DNA from: a virus
Length of the DNA: 64,000 bases
Direction: 5' to 3' (one strand)
Virus record (IMG/VR): IMGVR_UViG_3300049216_000249
Span: 1-64,000 of that record
Shown: positions 32,611 to 41,714 of the stretch, in pieces
Numbering within the stretch: position 1 is the first letter of the stretch
How the letters are laid out: each line of letters begins with the position of its first letter
Made by a program: the position numbers and the translations under genes
The notes under the pieces: generated by a model
Seen by the model: the letters and a program-made list of their open reading frames with translations, nothing else
What the model was told of the DNA's origin: nothing
The model's database searches: none

Positions 32611-33267
32611 TCAACTTCCTGGGGTTGGCGGGGCGCCATTTGATGGATGGCCATGGGTGATCAGCGATGTGCCAAGTGGCGATGCGGTGACGTCGCCATC
32701 GCTATGGACGCCGGCTGAGGTGATTGTCGTGACAACGCCGCCCGCGGTCACCACCAGGCCCGACGCGCTAAAAGCGAAGGTGGTGGTGCCAATCTTCAGC
32801 AGGGCGCCCGACGGGGTTTGGGTCCAAACGCATTGCTTTTCGGTGTCTTGCATCACGATGCCATTCGGGCCCGTCATCGTGACGGCGTTGGGATCAACCG
32901 CCGGAAACGCCGTGCTGCTGATGGGATAGAAGGTCAGAGCCGATAAGTTGCCCGGCGCGGAAAGATCGGCCGTGGCCGGGCCGCCCATGCCCGTGATGCC
33001 GCCGATCCGGGCGTCCGCCGGCAGGCACTCCCCTGTGTCCCCGATTTGGATGGGGATGCGCGCATATTTTGATTGCGCAGTCGGCACTTCAATTTCCGGC
33101 AGGGTGAACCCGCTGACGTCGAAATTTACCGTCACCAGCGTTCCGTTGACCTCTGTGACCGTGCAGGGGAGCGCCTTGCCAGTGAGATGAACGGCATCGA
33201 TGGCCTTGGCATGGCTGATCTTGTCCAAGGAGCGCCCCATGGGCGTCTTGAGGTGGTTGATGCTCAT
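32611..33267 (-). CDS. Baseplate central spike (gpV-like)
   Basis: Encodes 218 residues. An OB-fold-like N-terminal region (LPCTVTEVNGTLVTVNFDVS), then a beta-helical repeat (MTGPNGIVMQDTEKQCVWTQ, VVTAGGVVTTITSAGVHSDG) and a C-terminal HGHP motif. The His-X-His apex binds an iron ion in P2 and phi92 spikes, and the tip pierces the outer membrane. Spacing and order before W and J fit. TPGS is the extreme C-terminus. Confidence 0.8.
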   Translation of the reverse strand: MSINHLKTPMGRSLDKISHAKAIDAVHLTGKALPCTVTEVNGTLVTVNFDVSGFTLPEIEVPTAQSKYARIPIQIGDTGECLPADARIGGITGMGGPATADLSAPGNLSALTFYPISSTAFPAVDPNAVTMTGPNGIVMQDTEKQCVWTQTPSGALLKIGTTTFAFSASGLVVTAGGVVTTITSAGVHSDGDVTASPLGTSLITHGHPSNGAPPTPGS

Positions 33268-33282
33268 AAGACGGTGCGCCTG

Positions 33283-34263
33283 TTACGATTGGGTCTGCAC
33301 GAACAGGTTTGCCACGGTCACCCAGGAGGCACCGTCCGGCTGCCGGAACCGGCCAACGTGGCGAAGCGAGTTGATGAAAAACGAGCCCTGAAACACGCTG
33401 GCCTGACGATACTGTGGCAACGATGCAGCCGTGGTCGTCGTCGCCAAGGACGTGAGGCCAGTAGGAAGCTTCAGAAATCTGCCCACCTTCAGGTCACCGC
33501 GCATCACGAGGCAGGCCGATATTTCGACTGGGCCAAGCCACGTCGGCTGTCCGATGAGGTCAGTAAAGGCGATCTGCTTCGGGCCCACGGCGGCGGCCAG
33601 CGGCGTGGCGTCATATGCAGTGATCACGCCATTCACGACCGAGATTGCGACGCCGGGATAGTTGGGCGTCTTGCCCAGGATGTGTTGGGACAGGCTGCGG
33701 ATATAGGTCGCGAACTGCCCCAGGTTGGCATAGAAGCCAAACTCAGCCGTCGGCAGGACCAGGTTCGGGCTGACGTTGATGTCCTGCTTCATACCCGGAA
33801 AGGCGCCGCTGAAGGTGGTCGCAAGCGCCTGCGCCAGCGGGGTATTCGGCGGCCAGTTGAAGACGATGTTGCTGGACGGCGTCGGGCTGACCGTGGACGG
33901 CTGAATAGCGATCAGGATCAGGTCGAGCGATTGGTTCGTGCCCTGCCAGTTGCCAAATGCGAAGAAGATGCTGCCCGAAAAAATCTGCCCGGCCTGAGTT
34001 GGATTGGCGAGCGGAAGACCCTTCTGCATTCCGGCGCTCATGGTGATGAACTTGCCGTTTAGATCGCTGGCCTGGCCAATGTCCTGCAACGACACGCCAA
34101 AAATGCGAACGTAGGGATTATTGATCGGCGCATCATAGGCGGTCACTGCGACGTCGATCTCGATATCCAACGCGCCGGGGTCATTTTTCCCGCCCGGGAA
34201 CGAGTTGTATGTCCGAAATACCGATCCGTCGGCATTCGATATCGTGATCAGATAGTATCTCAT
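33283..34263 (-). CDS. Baseplate hub protein (gpD/gp27-like)
   Basis: Encodes 326 residues, beta-rich N-terminal half with GALDIEIDVAVTAYDAPINN and a C-terminal half containing LRHVGRFRQPDGASWVTVAN. Size and position immediately before the spike gene fit the hub that connects tail tube and spike. Overlaps the upstream 87-residue gene by four bases. The family match is by layout, not by a strong motif. Confidence 0.7.
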   Translation of the reverse strand: MRYYLITISNADGSVFRTYNSFPGGKNDPGALDIEIDVAVTAYDAPINNPYVRIFGVSLQDIGQASDLNGKFITMSAGMQKGLPLANPTQAGQIFSGSIFFAFGNWQGTNQSLDLILIAIQPSTVSPTPSSNIVFNWPPNTPLAQALATTFSGAFPGMKQDINVSPNLVLPTAEFGFYANLGQFATYIRSLSQHILGKTPNYPGVAISVVNGVITAYDATPLAAAVGPKQIAFTDLIGQPTWLGPVEISACLVMRGDLKVGRFLKLPTGLTSLATTTTAASLPQYRQASVFQGSFFINSLRHVGRFRQPDGASWVTVANLFVQTQS

Positions 34264-34523
34264 GGGCCGATCACGAACTGAGAGTCCGCCTCATTGAAAT
34301 ACATCGTTGACGTGAAGTATCCGAAAAGCAAGTTTTGCGGCGAATCGTCGGATGAACCCGTCATTGCTCGGCAAACAACCAGAGTTCCATCCTGTGAATA
34401 CACGTTGATGTAATAGCGGCCGAACAAGTTCCAGGTGCAGATGACGGTATAAAGCGCGCCGTCGAAGGTCGCCTGAAACTGTGGCGCCCCGGTGCTGGAC
34501 GGGACGAAAGTGACGACGGTCAT
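34260..34523 (-). CDS. Small baseplate-hub-associated protein
   Basis: Encodes 87 residues with GAPQFQATFDGALYTVICTW and NLFGRYYINVYSQDGTLVVC. The 'F-A-L-DG--Y-V---WN--G--YY--V---DG' pattern recurs, from memory, in a small protein family encoded beside hub genes of contractile-tailed phages. Beta-rich, no membrane span. Overlaps both neighbours. Confidence 0.7.
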   Translation of the reverse strand: MTVVTFVPSSTGAPQFQATFDGALYTVICTWNLFGRYYINVYSQDGTLVVCRAMTGSSDDSPQNLLFGYFTSTMYFNEADSQFVIGP

Positions 34524-35272
34524 GCAACGCTCGTCGTCGTCGAGGTGACGCTATCGGTCTGGAACGGCTGTAGCGGACTCGCCCCCTGCACGGTCCCACC
34601 CACGTTGCTCTGGGCGCCCGGCACGGCCGCGGTTGCGGCGCCACCCACTTGGCTGCCAACGGTCGACGGCGTGCCGGACAGGGCGCCATCTGTGCGCACC
34701 CCCGCGCTGATTTTGCTCATCATGTTGTTCTGGGCCATCTGCGCCTGCTGCAGCGTGATCAACGGCAGTTCGAAGTCCCACTGCCACCGAGCCTGAACTT
34801 GGGGACCGTCCGGGGTGATATCGGTCACGTCTTTGTAAATGGCGTTCTCATAAATGAGCGCCGGCGTGCAGACGATAAACAGACCGCCCAGTGCTGTGTG
34901 ATTATCAAGGGTGGCTTTGAGCGTGGTGAAAATCGGTAGTTTAGCGGGCATCGACCCAACAGTGGCGGCCGGGGTGAACATTTCCAGGCTGATGTTCAGC
35001 GGTTGCGCGATGATCGCGTTGCCCGCGGTAGCCTGGTTGGCGAAGGGATATCGACCAATCTCATTGCTGCCGAGCTTGCCGCCCGGCATCACCTTGAAGC
35101 TGGCGAACGGTTGGCCGGTCACAATGCTGGTGAGGCCTGGCTGCAGAACGGACGTGATCGGCAACAGGCCGCCAGGTAGGTTCGCTGCGATGCCGCCGGA
35201 GAAAAATATCGGGCAGACCTCGAAGCTGTTTTTGAACTGCGCAATATTGGCGCCGGCCAGGGAGAAGCTCAT
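34520..35272 (-). CDS. Baseplate/tail protein, unknown
   Basis: Encodes 250 residues. The first ~175 residues are mixed alpha/beta (FASFKVMPGGKLGSNEIGRY, TPDGPQVQARWQWDFELPLI) and the last ~60 are a Gly/Ala/Ser/Thr tail. Between the tape measure and the hub genes, where DUF-type baseplate adaptors (sometimes LysM-like) are usually encoded. No LysM motif is visible. Confidence 0.65.
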   Translation of the reverse strand: MSFSLAGANIAQFKNSFEVCPIFFSGGIAANLPGGLLPITSVLQPGLTSIVTGQPFASFKVMPGGKLGSNEIGRYPFANQATAGNAIIAQPLNISLEMFTPAATVGSMPAKLPIFTTLKATLDNHTALGGLFIVCTPALIYENAIYKDVTDITPDGPQVQARWQWDFELPLITLQQAQMAQNNMMSKISAGVRTDGALSGTPSTVGSQVGGAATAAVPGAQSNVGGTVQGASPLQPFQTDSVTSTTTSVA

Positions 35273-35354
35273 CGGTTGGCCCCTCGTTGCCGCCCACTAT
35301 CCGGGGGCTCTCGTTCCGCCTACCGTCCGGTGGCAAAGAAAGGGACGGACGGCC

Positions 35355-35702
35355 ATGCGTTGGGTTGTGGTGTGCGGCGTGGCGCTGGCATTGGCCGGGG
35401 CGGTGACGATCGGCATTGCCCGCGGGCAACCCCAGGCTGATAATCCCGCCGATCCCCTGACTTGGTGCCTTGGCGAGGGGTTCGACCAACGGGTGCCGAC
35501 CTCGGTCTGCCAGCGGGCCAGCATATCCCGTCTGATGGCAAGCCGGAACGCCCATCAGGCAGAGGATGCGGCCCGGCAGCGCGAGCTTTACGATTGCGAG
35601 AACCGGTTTGCCGCGTCCGGGTATCGCCCCCGTTCTTCCGACTCCCTAGGCCCGTGCGGCGCGATCCTGGCCCGCCCTTATGGCCCGGCCGCGCCGCCCT
35701 GA
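35355..35702 (+). CDS. Plus-strand moron: secreted Cys-containing protein
   Basis: Encodes 115 residues. The N-terminal signal/anchor (WVVVCGVALALAGAVTIGIA) precedes a ~90-residue exported part with four Cys (LTWCLGEG, TSVCQRA, YDCENRF, GPCGAIL), which could form two disulphides. It runs opposite to the surrounding late genes. It begins 25 bases after a CTACCGTCCGG block that also precedes the other plus-strand moron. Function unknown; lysogenic expression (surface exclusion or similar) is typical of morons. Confidence 0.7.
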   Translation: MRWVVVCGVALALAGAVTIGIARGQPQADNPADPLTWCLGEGFDQRVPTSVCQRASISRLMASRNAHQAEDAARQRELYDCENRFAASGYRPRSSDSLGPCGAILARPYGPAAPP

Positions 35703-35715
35703 AAGCCCATCGCAA

Positions 35716-37803
35716 TCACCCATAGGCGAGCTGCGCCGATGTCACGACGGCGTTGCCCCCGGTCCGGTCCTCGATCACTACCCGGCTTCCGCCCGAGGTG
35801 TTCCGGCGGGATAGCCGATCCAAGACGCCGGATAGGCTTCGGCCGGAGCCGCCGGGCACAAGGGGGGGCGCCGCCTGCTGGGGTTGAGCTGAAATACCGT
35901 AGCGCTGCATCAGCCGATGCACGTACGCCCGGGTTTCGGCCGGCAGTCCCGCTTCGTCCCCAGTGGCCGCAAAATGCTCCAGCACCGCCGTGTGAGAGCC
36001 GTTTGGACCCCAATTATATGCCGCCGCCGCGGCCAACTGGTTGCCGTGGAACCGATCCAGCATCATGCGCATGTAGTGCGTCGCGCCTTCGATATTTTGC
36101 TTGGTATCGAATGGGTTGACCTTCAGGTCATTGGCTGTGCCCGGCATCAACTGACCGGCGCCGATCGCCCCGCTGCTGGCATTGACCCGCGGCGAACCGT
36201 CCGGATTTAGGCCGCCCTCGACCCCGAAAATGCCGGTGGCAAAGTTGCCCGGGACGTTCCAGCGCTGCGCCGCCTCCTGCTGAAGGCTGAAGACTTGGCT
36301 TATGGGCGAGACCACCGCGCTCTGGCGCCAAGCGGCTGTATCCGGGCGGTTGCCAGGGTCGGTGGTGGGATCGTAGCCGGGGTCGCCTACCCGGCGCCCA
36401 TTGGCGTCAACGCCGTGCTGGTGGAAGCCTATATGCCCCAATCCCTGGCGCACCCAGGCGCCTGGGTGCCACCACAAACTTGGAGGCGGGGACTGCTCGG
36501 GAACGCTGGGAGATCCCGGGGCGCCGGGCGGCGGTGCAGGGGCTGGCTTCGGTGGAATGAGCCAAGGATTAATCCGGGTGAACCATGACGACGGCTTTCC
36601 ATCGTTTTGGACATTGCCTCCCGGCGCGCCGGGGGTTTGATCGCCGTTCCCGACCACAATGTCGAATTTGCTCTCGATCCACTTGACGGCCTTGCCCATG
36701 GCTACCACGAACTTGTGGAATTCATCCTCAGCCCATAGCAAGTCCTGTTTGAATTCGGGCGAAGACAAAAAAGTGGCTAGGTTTTCAATCCCATGCCCAA
36801 GCGATACGATCCAATCACCTAGATCGGGGTCGGCCAGCAACGTCGAAATCGCCGACGTGATCGACTTCGATAGCTCCGTCAGCGGCCCGGCCAGCGGGGC
36901 CAGTTTGCCGATCAGCACGTCCTCCATGGTCGTGCCGGCGCGGTGCATCTGGTTGGTGAAATTGGTCCAGGCGGCAAGCGCTTTTGGATCAAGGGCAAAA
37001 TTCCGCCGATCCTGCTGGGCATCCCGGTCCGACTGCGCCAGATCGGAGCGCGACGTGCTGCCGATGCGCTTCCAGTCCTGCAAGCCGCCGGGAAGCAACT
37101 GGTCCAGCCCATGCGCCTGCATGAACTGCGTGGTGTGCCCATCCGGTCCGGCCTGGTCCCACAGATCCCGGGCCCGGCGGATCACTTCCCGGGATAGCTG
37201 CTCCGGGTCAGACTGTTGGACTTCCCTTGTCCCGATGCCGGCCGCAAGGAATGCACCCCACCGCGACATGTCCGCCTGCATCTCGGCGGTGTTCGAAAGC
37301 ATGGCATCTGGGCTGACATAGCGACCAAAGTTGACGCCGAACGCCTGCTGCGCTTCGGGGGCCACGCCCAGGCCGCGGGCGCTGCGGCTGATTCGGGAAG
37401 CGGATGCCGCCAGCTTATCAATGCCGAGAAAGCTGAAGCCGCTCAATCCCGCGAAGGCAAGCCCGGCCAGGCCGCCCCATTTTACCAGTTCCAGCGTCAT
37501 CTTGCCGGCCTGCTTCGTGGCGCCCTCCAGCTTCTTGCTGATGCTTCCCATCACGGCATCGACCCGCGAGGCAGCCTTTTCCACATCCTTCTGACCCGAC
37601 GCCGTGTCCCGCAACAGTTCGTTCTGGGCCAACAGCGCCGCGGCAAGCTCGTTCATGGTGATGCCGGTTTCGCCGGCCGCATGATCCACGCTCTGCCACG
37701 CCTCGGGTAGCGTCTTCAGCGATTCCGCATACTGAGTGTAGATCGCATGGAATTTCTGAAAAGCGCCATCGTCGATTGGAATGCTGATGATCGGCGTTGC
37801 CAT
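35716..37803 (-). CDS. Tape-measure protein with soluble-lytic-transglycosylase domain
   Basis: Encodes 695 residues. A helical N-terminal two-thirds contains one hydrophobic stretch (LVKWGGLAGLAFAGLSGFSF). A Pro-rich linker (~430-480) and a C-terminal SLT-like domain (~515-620) follow: GIFGVEGGLNPDGSPRVNAS with the catalytic Glu, GAIGAGQLMPGTANDL and AAAAAYNWGPNGS. It sets tail length and locally opens peptidoglycan during injection. It lies directly downstream of the frameshift chaperone, the standard order. 695 residues imply a fairly short tail, if ~1.5 angstrom per residue holds. Confidence 0.85.
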   Translation of the reverse strand: MATPIISIPIDDGAFQKFHAIYTQYAESLKTLPEAWQSVDHAAGETGITMNELAAALLAQNELLRDTASGQKDVEKAASRVDAVMGSISKKLEGATKQAGKMTLELVKWGGLAGLAFAGLSGFSFLGIDKLAASASRISRSARGLGVAPEAQQAFGVNFGRYVSPDAMLSNTAEMQADMSRWGAFLAAGIGTREVQQSDPEQLSREVIRRARDLWDQAGPDGHTTQFMQAHGLDQLLPGGLQDWKRIGSTSRSDLAQSDRDAQQDRRNFALDPKALAAWTNFTNQMHRAGTTMEDVLIGKLAPLAGPLTELSKSITSAISTLLADPDLGDWIVSLGHGIENLATFLSSPEFKQDLLWAEDEFHKFVVAMGKAVKWIESKFDIVVGNGDQTPGAPGGNVQNDGKPSSWFTRINPWLIPPKPAPAPPPGAPGSPSVPEQSPPPSLWWHPGAWVRQGLGHIGFHQHGVDANGRRVGDPGYDPTTDPGNRPDTAAWRQSAVVSPISQVFSLQQEAAQRWNVPGNFATGIFGVEGGLNPDGSPRVNASSGAIGAGQLMPGTANDLKVNPFDTKQNIEGATHYMRMMLDRFHGNQLAAAAAYNWGPNGSHTAVLEHFAATGDEAGLPAETRAYVHRLMQRYGISAQPQQAAPPLVPGGSGRSLSGVLDRLSRRNTSGGSRVVIEDRTGGNAVVTSAQLAYG

Positions 37804-38503
37804 TAGACGACCCTCCGCATCATTTCACGCAGCACCTTCATGAGCACCCGCTGCCGCCATTCGTGCGCGCTTTGGTATGGCAGATCGTGCCGCTCGAAAT
37901 ACGCGCTGGCGCCCTCGTCGGACGCCCAGCCCAAGATCTCGCCTAGGATGCCGGTTGGCTCGTCTCGGAACTGGCGGTCTCGGTCGATGTCGGCAAAGAA
38001 TTCGCGTATTCCGTAGAGTTTAACAATGTGGTCTGCGCTTTCCACAAGCCATTCGTCTGGGAAAGGAACATTGGGAGCAGGCGCTTTGGGGAGAGTGCAG
38101 AGGTCAAAGTAAAAAAACAGATGCGACCCATCACCTCCGAAAACTCGTCTTCGGAAAGCATGTCCTGCGCGCACGCCACATCAAAGGGAATGCTCGTCCA
38201 CCCGCCTTGCCCCGGCATGATGACAAACGCCAGACGCCGGATTTCTGTGAAGAACCCCGCCTCGACGCCCGCCGGGCCCTCCCACATCCCCATAGCCTTA
38301 GCCGCGTCACGCACCATCAGATGCGCCACGCGCGGACCTGTGATGCTTTCCAGGCCAAGCCGGAAGATCTCGGCTCGAGCGGCAGCCATGACCTTGTAGT
38401 ACGTCTCGAAAACCACCCGCCCGATCGGCGTCGAGTGCACGTAGATGGTGCCCCCGTCATGATCAAGCTCAGTGACGATGTTCAGCTTGCGATCAATCCG
38501 CAT
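37803..38503 (-). CDS. Tail-assembly chaperone, -1 frameshift fusion product
   Basis: The frame beginning at 38503 and the frame ending at 37803 overlap. At minus-strand 38117-38111 the heptamer T_TTT_TTT would allow a -1 slip. Residues 1-131 of the first frame (to GRICFF) then join 102 residues of the second (YFDLCTLPKAPAPN...), giving a 233-residue product. The second part reads as normal protein (ADHIVKLYGIREFFADIDRD, YFERHDLPYQSAHEW) with no start of its own. Position between tail tube and tape measure is where gpG/gpGT-type frameshift chaperones lie. A sequencing error in the T7 run would give the same picture. Confidence 0.75.
37943..38503 (-). CDS. Tail-assembly chaperone, unshifted short form
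   Basis: Encodes 186 residues in the zero frame (MRIDRKLNIVTELDHDGGTI...). The first 131 look like a conserved helical/beta domain (VFETYYKVMAAARAEIFRLG). The last ~55 after the slip site (SPKRLLPMFLSQTNG, TSTETASSETSQPAS) look like low-quality out-of-frame read-through. In gpG/GT systems the short form ends soon after the slip; here it runs 55 codons on, which is unusual. Confidence 0.6.
   Translation of the reverse strand: MRIDRKLNIVTELDHDGGTIYVHSTPIGRVVFETYYKVMAAARAEIFRLGLESITGPRVAHLMVRDAAKAMGMWEGPAGVEAGFFTEIRRLAFVIMPGQGGWTSIPFDVACAQDMLSEDEFSEVMGRICFFTLTSALSPKRLLPMFLSQTNGLWKAQTTLLNSTEYANSLPTSTETASSETSQPAS
38111..38117 (-). other. Probable -1 ribosomal frameshift site
   Basis: Seven consecutive T on the minus strand, read as TTT TTT in the zero frame and followed by ACT; preceded by G. 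It is a classic X_XXY_YYZ slippery heptamer. No stimulatory structure was identified by eye. Confidence 0.65.
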
Positions 38504-38506
38504 GGC

Positions 38507-38968
38507 TTACGACCCGGCGAAAAGCGACGAGTTGATGTAATAGACCCCGCGCAGCACGACGTTGTAATCCGCATCCTGCCCGGCGAAGTCCAGCGGAGGT
38601 GCTGAGCGGATCGCGCAGTTGACCAACGTGTACGGGATAAACCCCGTGGCATCGGTCGTGACCAAGATGTCCCCGATCGTGCTGAGCAATTCCATCTGCG
38701 CCCGCCATAGGAGCGACAGGCTTTGCGTGCGCAGCAGGTTGGCCGTGACGGTTACCATCTGAAACGGGATCGGCGACTGAACCACGCCCGTGGCCGTCTC
38801 GATCTCGTCCGTGGCTTGGCCCTCCGGCTCCCACCGGATCATCTTCTTTCCGAGATTGGAATTGACGATCTGAAGGGTGGGAAACAGCGGCACGGTGATG
38901 GACGAGGCCAGCCGGTTGATCTGGCCTTGGTTGACGTAGGGGTTGCCCGGCGTAAGTGAAAACGACAT
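38507..38968 (-). CDS. Tail tube protein
   Basis: Encodes 153 residues. Length and strand-helix-strand pattern (SSITVPLFPTLQIVNSNLGK, PFQMVTVTANLLRTQSLSLL) fit small contractile-tail tube proteins such as DUF3277. It lies 12 bases after the sheath gene and just before the frameshift chaperone. Expected to form hexameric rings inside the sheath. Confidence 0.75.
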   Translation of the reverse strand: MSFSLTPGNPYVNQGQINRLASSITVPLFPTLQIVNSNLGKKMIRWEPEGQATDEIETATGVVQSPIPFQMVTVTANLLRTQSLSLLWRAQMELLSTIGDILVTTDATGFIPYTLVNCAIRSAPPLDFAGQDADYNVVLRGVYYINSSLFAGS

Positions 38969-38980
38969 GGTGCTAGCCCC

Positions 38981-40303
38981 TTATGCCGTCAAATTGACGG
39001 TGATGTTGATCGTCACCGAAATGAAGCCATTTTGCGGCGTGAAGCTGGCGGCTTCGCCGCTGTAGATGCCCGCCGGGTAATCGTCCGGGTTCTCCTGCAC
39101 ATACTGGGCAAATGGGGTCGCTGTTGCGGTGATCGGCGCGTCTGGGTTGATCATGCCGAACGTGATGCCGTTTTTCAGGACGCCCTGCAGGATGGCCAGC
39201 AGGGTGTTAATTCCCGATTGGTTATATTTCAGAGGCGCTTCCGGGTTGTTGTTCCCGTTGATGACGCCGGCCGTGTTCTGGATTCCCAACTGAATTTGCA
39301 CCCAGTCGATCGTGTACCAGACGTTGAATGGTATCCCGTCCATGCCCGTGCCGTTGCGCAGAATGGTGTCCGAGATGTTTGCCTCAGCGCCCGTCCCAAC
39401 ATAGTTCAGGTTGGCATTCAGCAGCGTGAGCAGGGTCGGTTGGTTTCCCTGTTGTGGCCAAGCCGTGACACCAAAAAGGAAGGCATAGGCCGCAGGCGTG
39501 CGCTGGTTGGTGGCCGAGGGGTTCTGGTTCAGTTCTTTGTAAAACACCGAGGCCATGCTGAATTCGGTCGCCGCAATTACCGGGGACTCGATCATCAGGC
39601 GCAGGCATTTCAACGTCGTCGGGAAGGTCGCGGCCTGGGCCTGTGTCGCGGTGCCGTAAAAGTAAACCATCGACGTGGGCGCATTGTAATTCAGTAGGAA
39701 CGATTCAAGCGCCGCTGCGTTGGCGGCTGTCGTCCACTCGCGGGGCAGCAGGAAGCTGTAGATGGTCTTCAGGTTGGCCTGGATATAGGTGTTCAGCGCC
39801 GCGATTGCGGCCGTCACCGTCAATTCGCCCAGTTCCAGCACCAGCACCGGAATGTTGCTTCCCTGGGCATAGAAGGTGCCCACCTGATCAACCAACTCCG
39901 GCTGCGCACCATTCTGGTAGCTGCCCACCGTCGTGGCCGTGCCTGGCGTGGTGGCCATGGCATAGCTGAAGGTGGTGGAGGTGACGGCCGTCAGGATGAA
40001 CGTGCCATTGTAGCCAGCGGGCACGCAGCCCATCACCGTGATTTCGTCGCCGACGGCCAGCGTTTCGGTGGGCGCTGTCGCCGTCACCACGCCGCTGGCC
40101 CATGAGATGGCCGACAAGGCGATGGTGTTCGACAGGAGCGGCGTCAGGCTGCTTTCCTGGGTGAGCAGCCCCGTCGTTCCGGGCGTGATGGTGGTCGACC
40201 CGACGCTGACGATCGCCCCCGTGCGCTGAAGCGTGGAGGGGACCGATGCGGGCTCAACATTGACGTTGAGGTTGGTGATATTCAGATTTGCTAGAGCCGC
40301 CAT
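38981..40303 (-). CDS. Contractile tail sheath protein with inserted beta-domain
   Basis: Encodes 440 residues. The core has the DUF3383-like sheath layout: LVDQVGTFYAQGSNIPVLVL, LKTIYSFLLPREWTTAANAA, and a long C-terminal domain ending NGFISVTINITVNLTA. Residues ~62-128 are an insert (ISWASGVVTATAPTETLAVG, DEITVMGCVPAGYNGTF) closely similar to residues 174-245 of the protein at 44172. Sheath plus tube plus baseplate J establish a myovirus morphotype. The insert probably faces outward as a decoration. Confidence 0.85.
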   Translation of the reverse strand: MAALANLNITNLNVNVEPASVPSTLQRTGAIVSVGSTTITPGTTGLLTQESSLTPLLSNTIALSAISWASGVVTATAPTETLAVGDEITVMGCVPAGYNGTFILTAVTSTTFSYAMATTPGTATTVGSYQNGAQPELVDQVGTFYAQGSNIPVLVLELGELTVTAAIAALNTYIQANLKTIYSFLLPREWTTAANAAALESFLLNYNAPTSMVYFYGTATQAQAATFPTTLKCLRLMIESPVIAATEFSMASVFYKELNQNPSATNQRTPAAYAFLFGVTAWPQQGNQPTLLTLLNANLNYVGTGAEANISDTILRNGTGMDGIPFNVWYTIDWVQIQLGIQNTAGVINGNNNPEAPLKYNQSGINTLLAILQGVLKNGITFGMINPDAPITATATPFAQYVQENPDDYPAGIYSGEAASFTPQNGFISVTINITVNLTA

Positions 40304-40337
40304 GCGGGCCTCCTACAGGCGTGAGGGCGAGCGAGGC

Positions 40338-40715
40338 TTAGGCGAACAGGACCGCGATGGTCTGACCGGTCCCAGGAGTCACCACGATCCCGACCGCGCA
40401 CGGCCAGTCCAGAGTCGACGGGCCCACGGTGTTGGGTAGGGACGCGATTTCGTTTGCCGCCGCGACAGCGCCCGTCGTCGCACAATCGTTGATCGACCCC
40501 ACGGTGCTGCCGGCGACCACGACGTTGAAACGTAGCACCGTGCCGGGAGTCGCCTTGATGACGGTGGCGGCCGTGATGTTGTAATGCGCCTGCGGCGCAG
40601 CGGGCAGCGGCAGATCGGGCGCAGTAACAATCAGGGCGCCGTCTGCATCGACCTTTAAGGGAACGCCCGCACCAAGGGAATTGACGGCCACGAAATTCTG
40701 CGAGTTTTGGGGCAT
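40338..40715 (-). CDS. Virion-associated protein, unknown
   Basis: Encodes 125 residues, beta-rich with two Cys in the C-terminal half (NDCATTG, WPCAVG). The segment YNITAATVIKATPGTVLRFN is the type of jelly-roll or Ig-like minor structural protein found near sheath genes in Bcep781-like phages (memory). Function unknown. Confidence 0.6.
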   Translation of the reverse strand: MPQNSQNFVAVNSLGAGVPLKVDADGALIVTAPDLPLPAAPQAHYNITAATVIKATPGTVLRFNVVVAGSTVGSINDCATTGAVAAANEIASLPNTVGPSTLDWPCAVGIVVTPGTGQTIAVLFA

Positions 40716-40721
40716 GAAGGT

Positions 40722-41711
40722 CTAGCTCCGGCTGGCGGTGAGGGGAGTTGTGATCGACGGGATGACGCGGCTGATCATCTGTTGGGCGATGTCGTTCACG
40801 CGCGTCTGGTAGTACGAGATCTCGAAATCCACGGCCTTCTTCATGGCGATGGCGGCCAGTTCGACTTGCGTGCGCTTTTCATCGCGGACGGCAGGCTGGT
40901 TCATCACGCCGATTGCGTTGGTGAACTCCGCAAACCGATAGACCTCTTTTAGAAAGTCGTTGGCCAAATCGTTGCGAATTCCGTACAGCGTGATCTTTAC
41001 CCGCTCGGCCATAAGCTGCGTGGCCGTGTTCATCAGATCGTATTGCGGGTAGGCCTGAATGGCCCGCAGGCTGTCCGGAATGACGTGCGCGACGGCATAT
41101 GGCGGCGGCAAGTTGTCGGGCACCAGGAACGACGGGAAGACCGGGAACAGCTTATTCAGCGACAGCCATACCGGCAGGCTGTTGCTGACCACGCGCTGCG
41201 TGATGTTCAGGTCCGCCACGCTATCGATGATCTGGGACAGCAGCGCCGGGTAGATGGCGTCGCCCATGTAGTGGTGCAGATCGGCCTGCTTGTAGTACGA
41301 ACGCCGCTGGGCGAAAGCGAACCGCACCCCGTTGAATGACCCCACGAACATGATCACGGGGCTGATCTCGTTGAACGGCTGCACCTCTGCGGTTGCGGTA
41401 AACCTGACCTTGTTGACGCCGATTGTCTCGTCCTCAAGCTGTCGGCGTTCGGTGGCAAAGTGTAGCGACCCGGTGGCGCAGAACGTGGCCTGGCTTGATA
41501 CCGGGTTGGGGCCGATCTGGGTTATGTTTTTCAGTTCGGCCGCGCCCAGCAGATCAGAGCGGACCCAAAATACAAAGCCGTCCAGAGGAAGGATGACCTT
41601 CACGTATTTGGTGAAGGTGATCTCCTGATCGCTCGAAATGCTCTCGACGCCAGCCGCCAGCGTCGCCGCTAACTGACCCTTGGAAGACATCAGCTCATCG
41701 ATTGTCGGCAT
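40722..41711 (-). CDS. Neck or tail-head virion protein, unknown
   Basis: Encodes 329 residues. The N-terminal half is mixed (ITFTKYVKVILPLDGFVFWV, FTATAEVQPFNEISPVIMFV). The C-terminal half is helical (ITLYGIRNDLANDFLKEVYR, MKKAVDFEISYYQTRVNDIA). Encoded between neck proteins and the sheath. It is probably a structural connector; no motif names it. Confidence 0.6.
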   Translation of the reverse strand: MPTIDELMSSKGQLAATLAAGVESISSDQEITFTKYVKVILPLDGFVFWVRSDLLGAAELKNITQIGPNPVSSQATFCATGSLHFATERRQLEDETIGVNKVRFTATAEVQPFNEISPVIMFVGSFNGVRFAFAQRRSYYKQADLHHYMGDAIYPALLSQIIDSVADLNITQRVVSNSLPVWLSLNKLFPVFPSFLVPDNLPPPYAVAHVIPDSLRAIQAYPQYDLMNTATQLMAERVKITLYGIRNDLANDFLKEVYRFAEFTNAIGVMNQPAVRDEKRTQVELAAIAMKKAVDFEISYYQTRVNDIAQQMISRVIPSITTPLTASRS

Positions 41712-41714
41712 GGT

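Noticed and set aside
34911-35354. Long plus-strand frame upstream of the moron at 35355
   Set aside because: Antisense to the baseplate gene; only the part from 35355 has a signal peptide and its own ribosome site.
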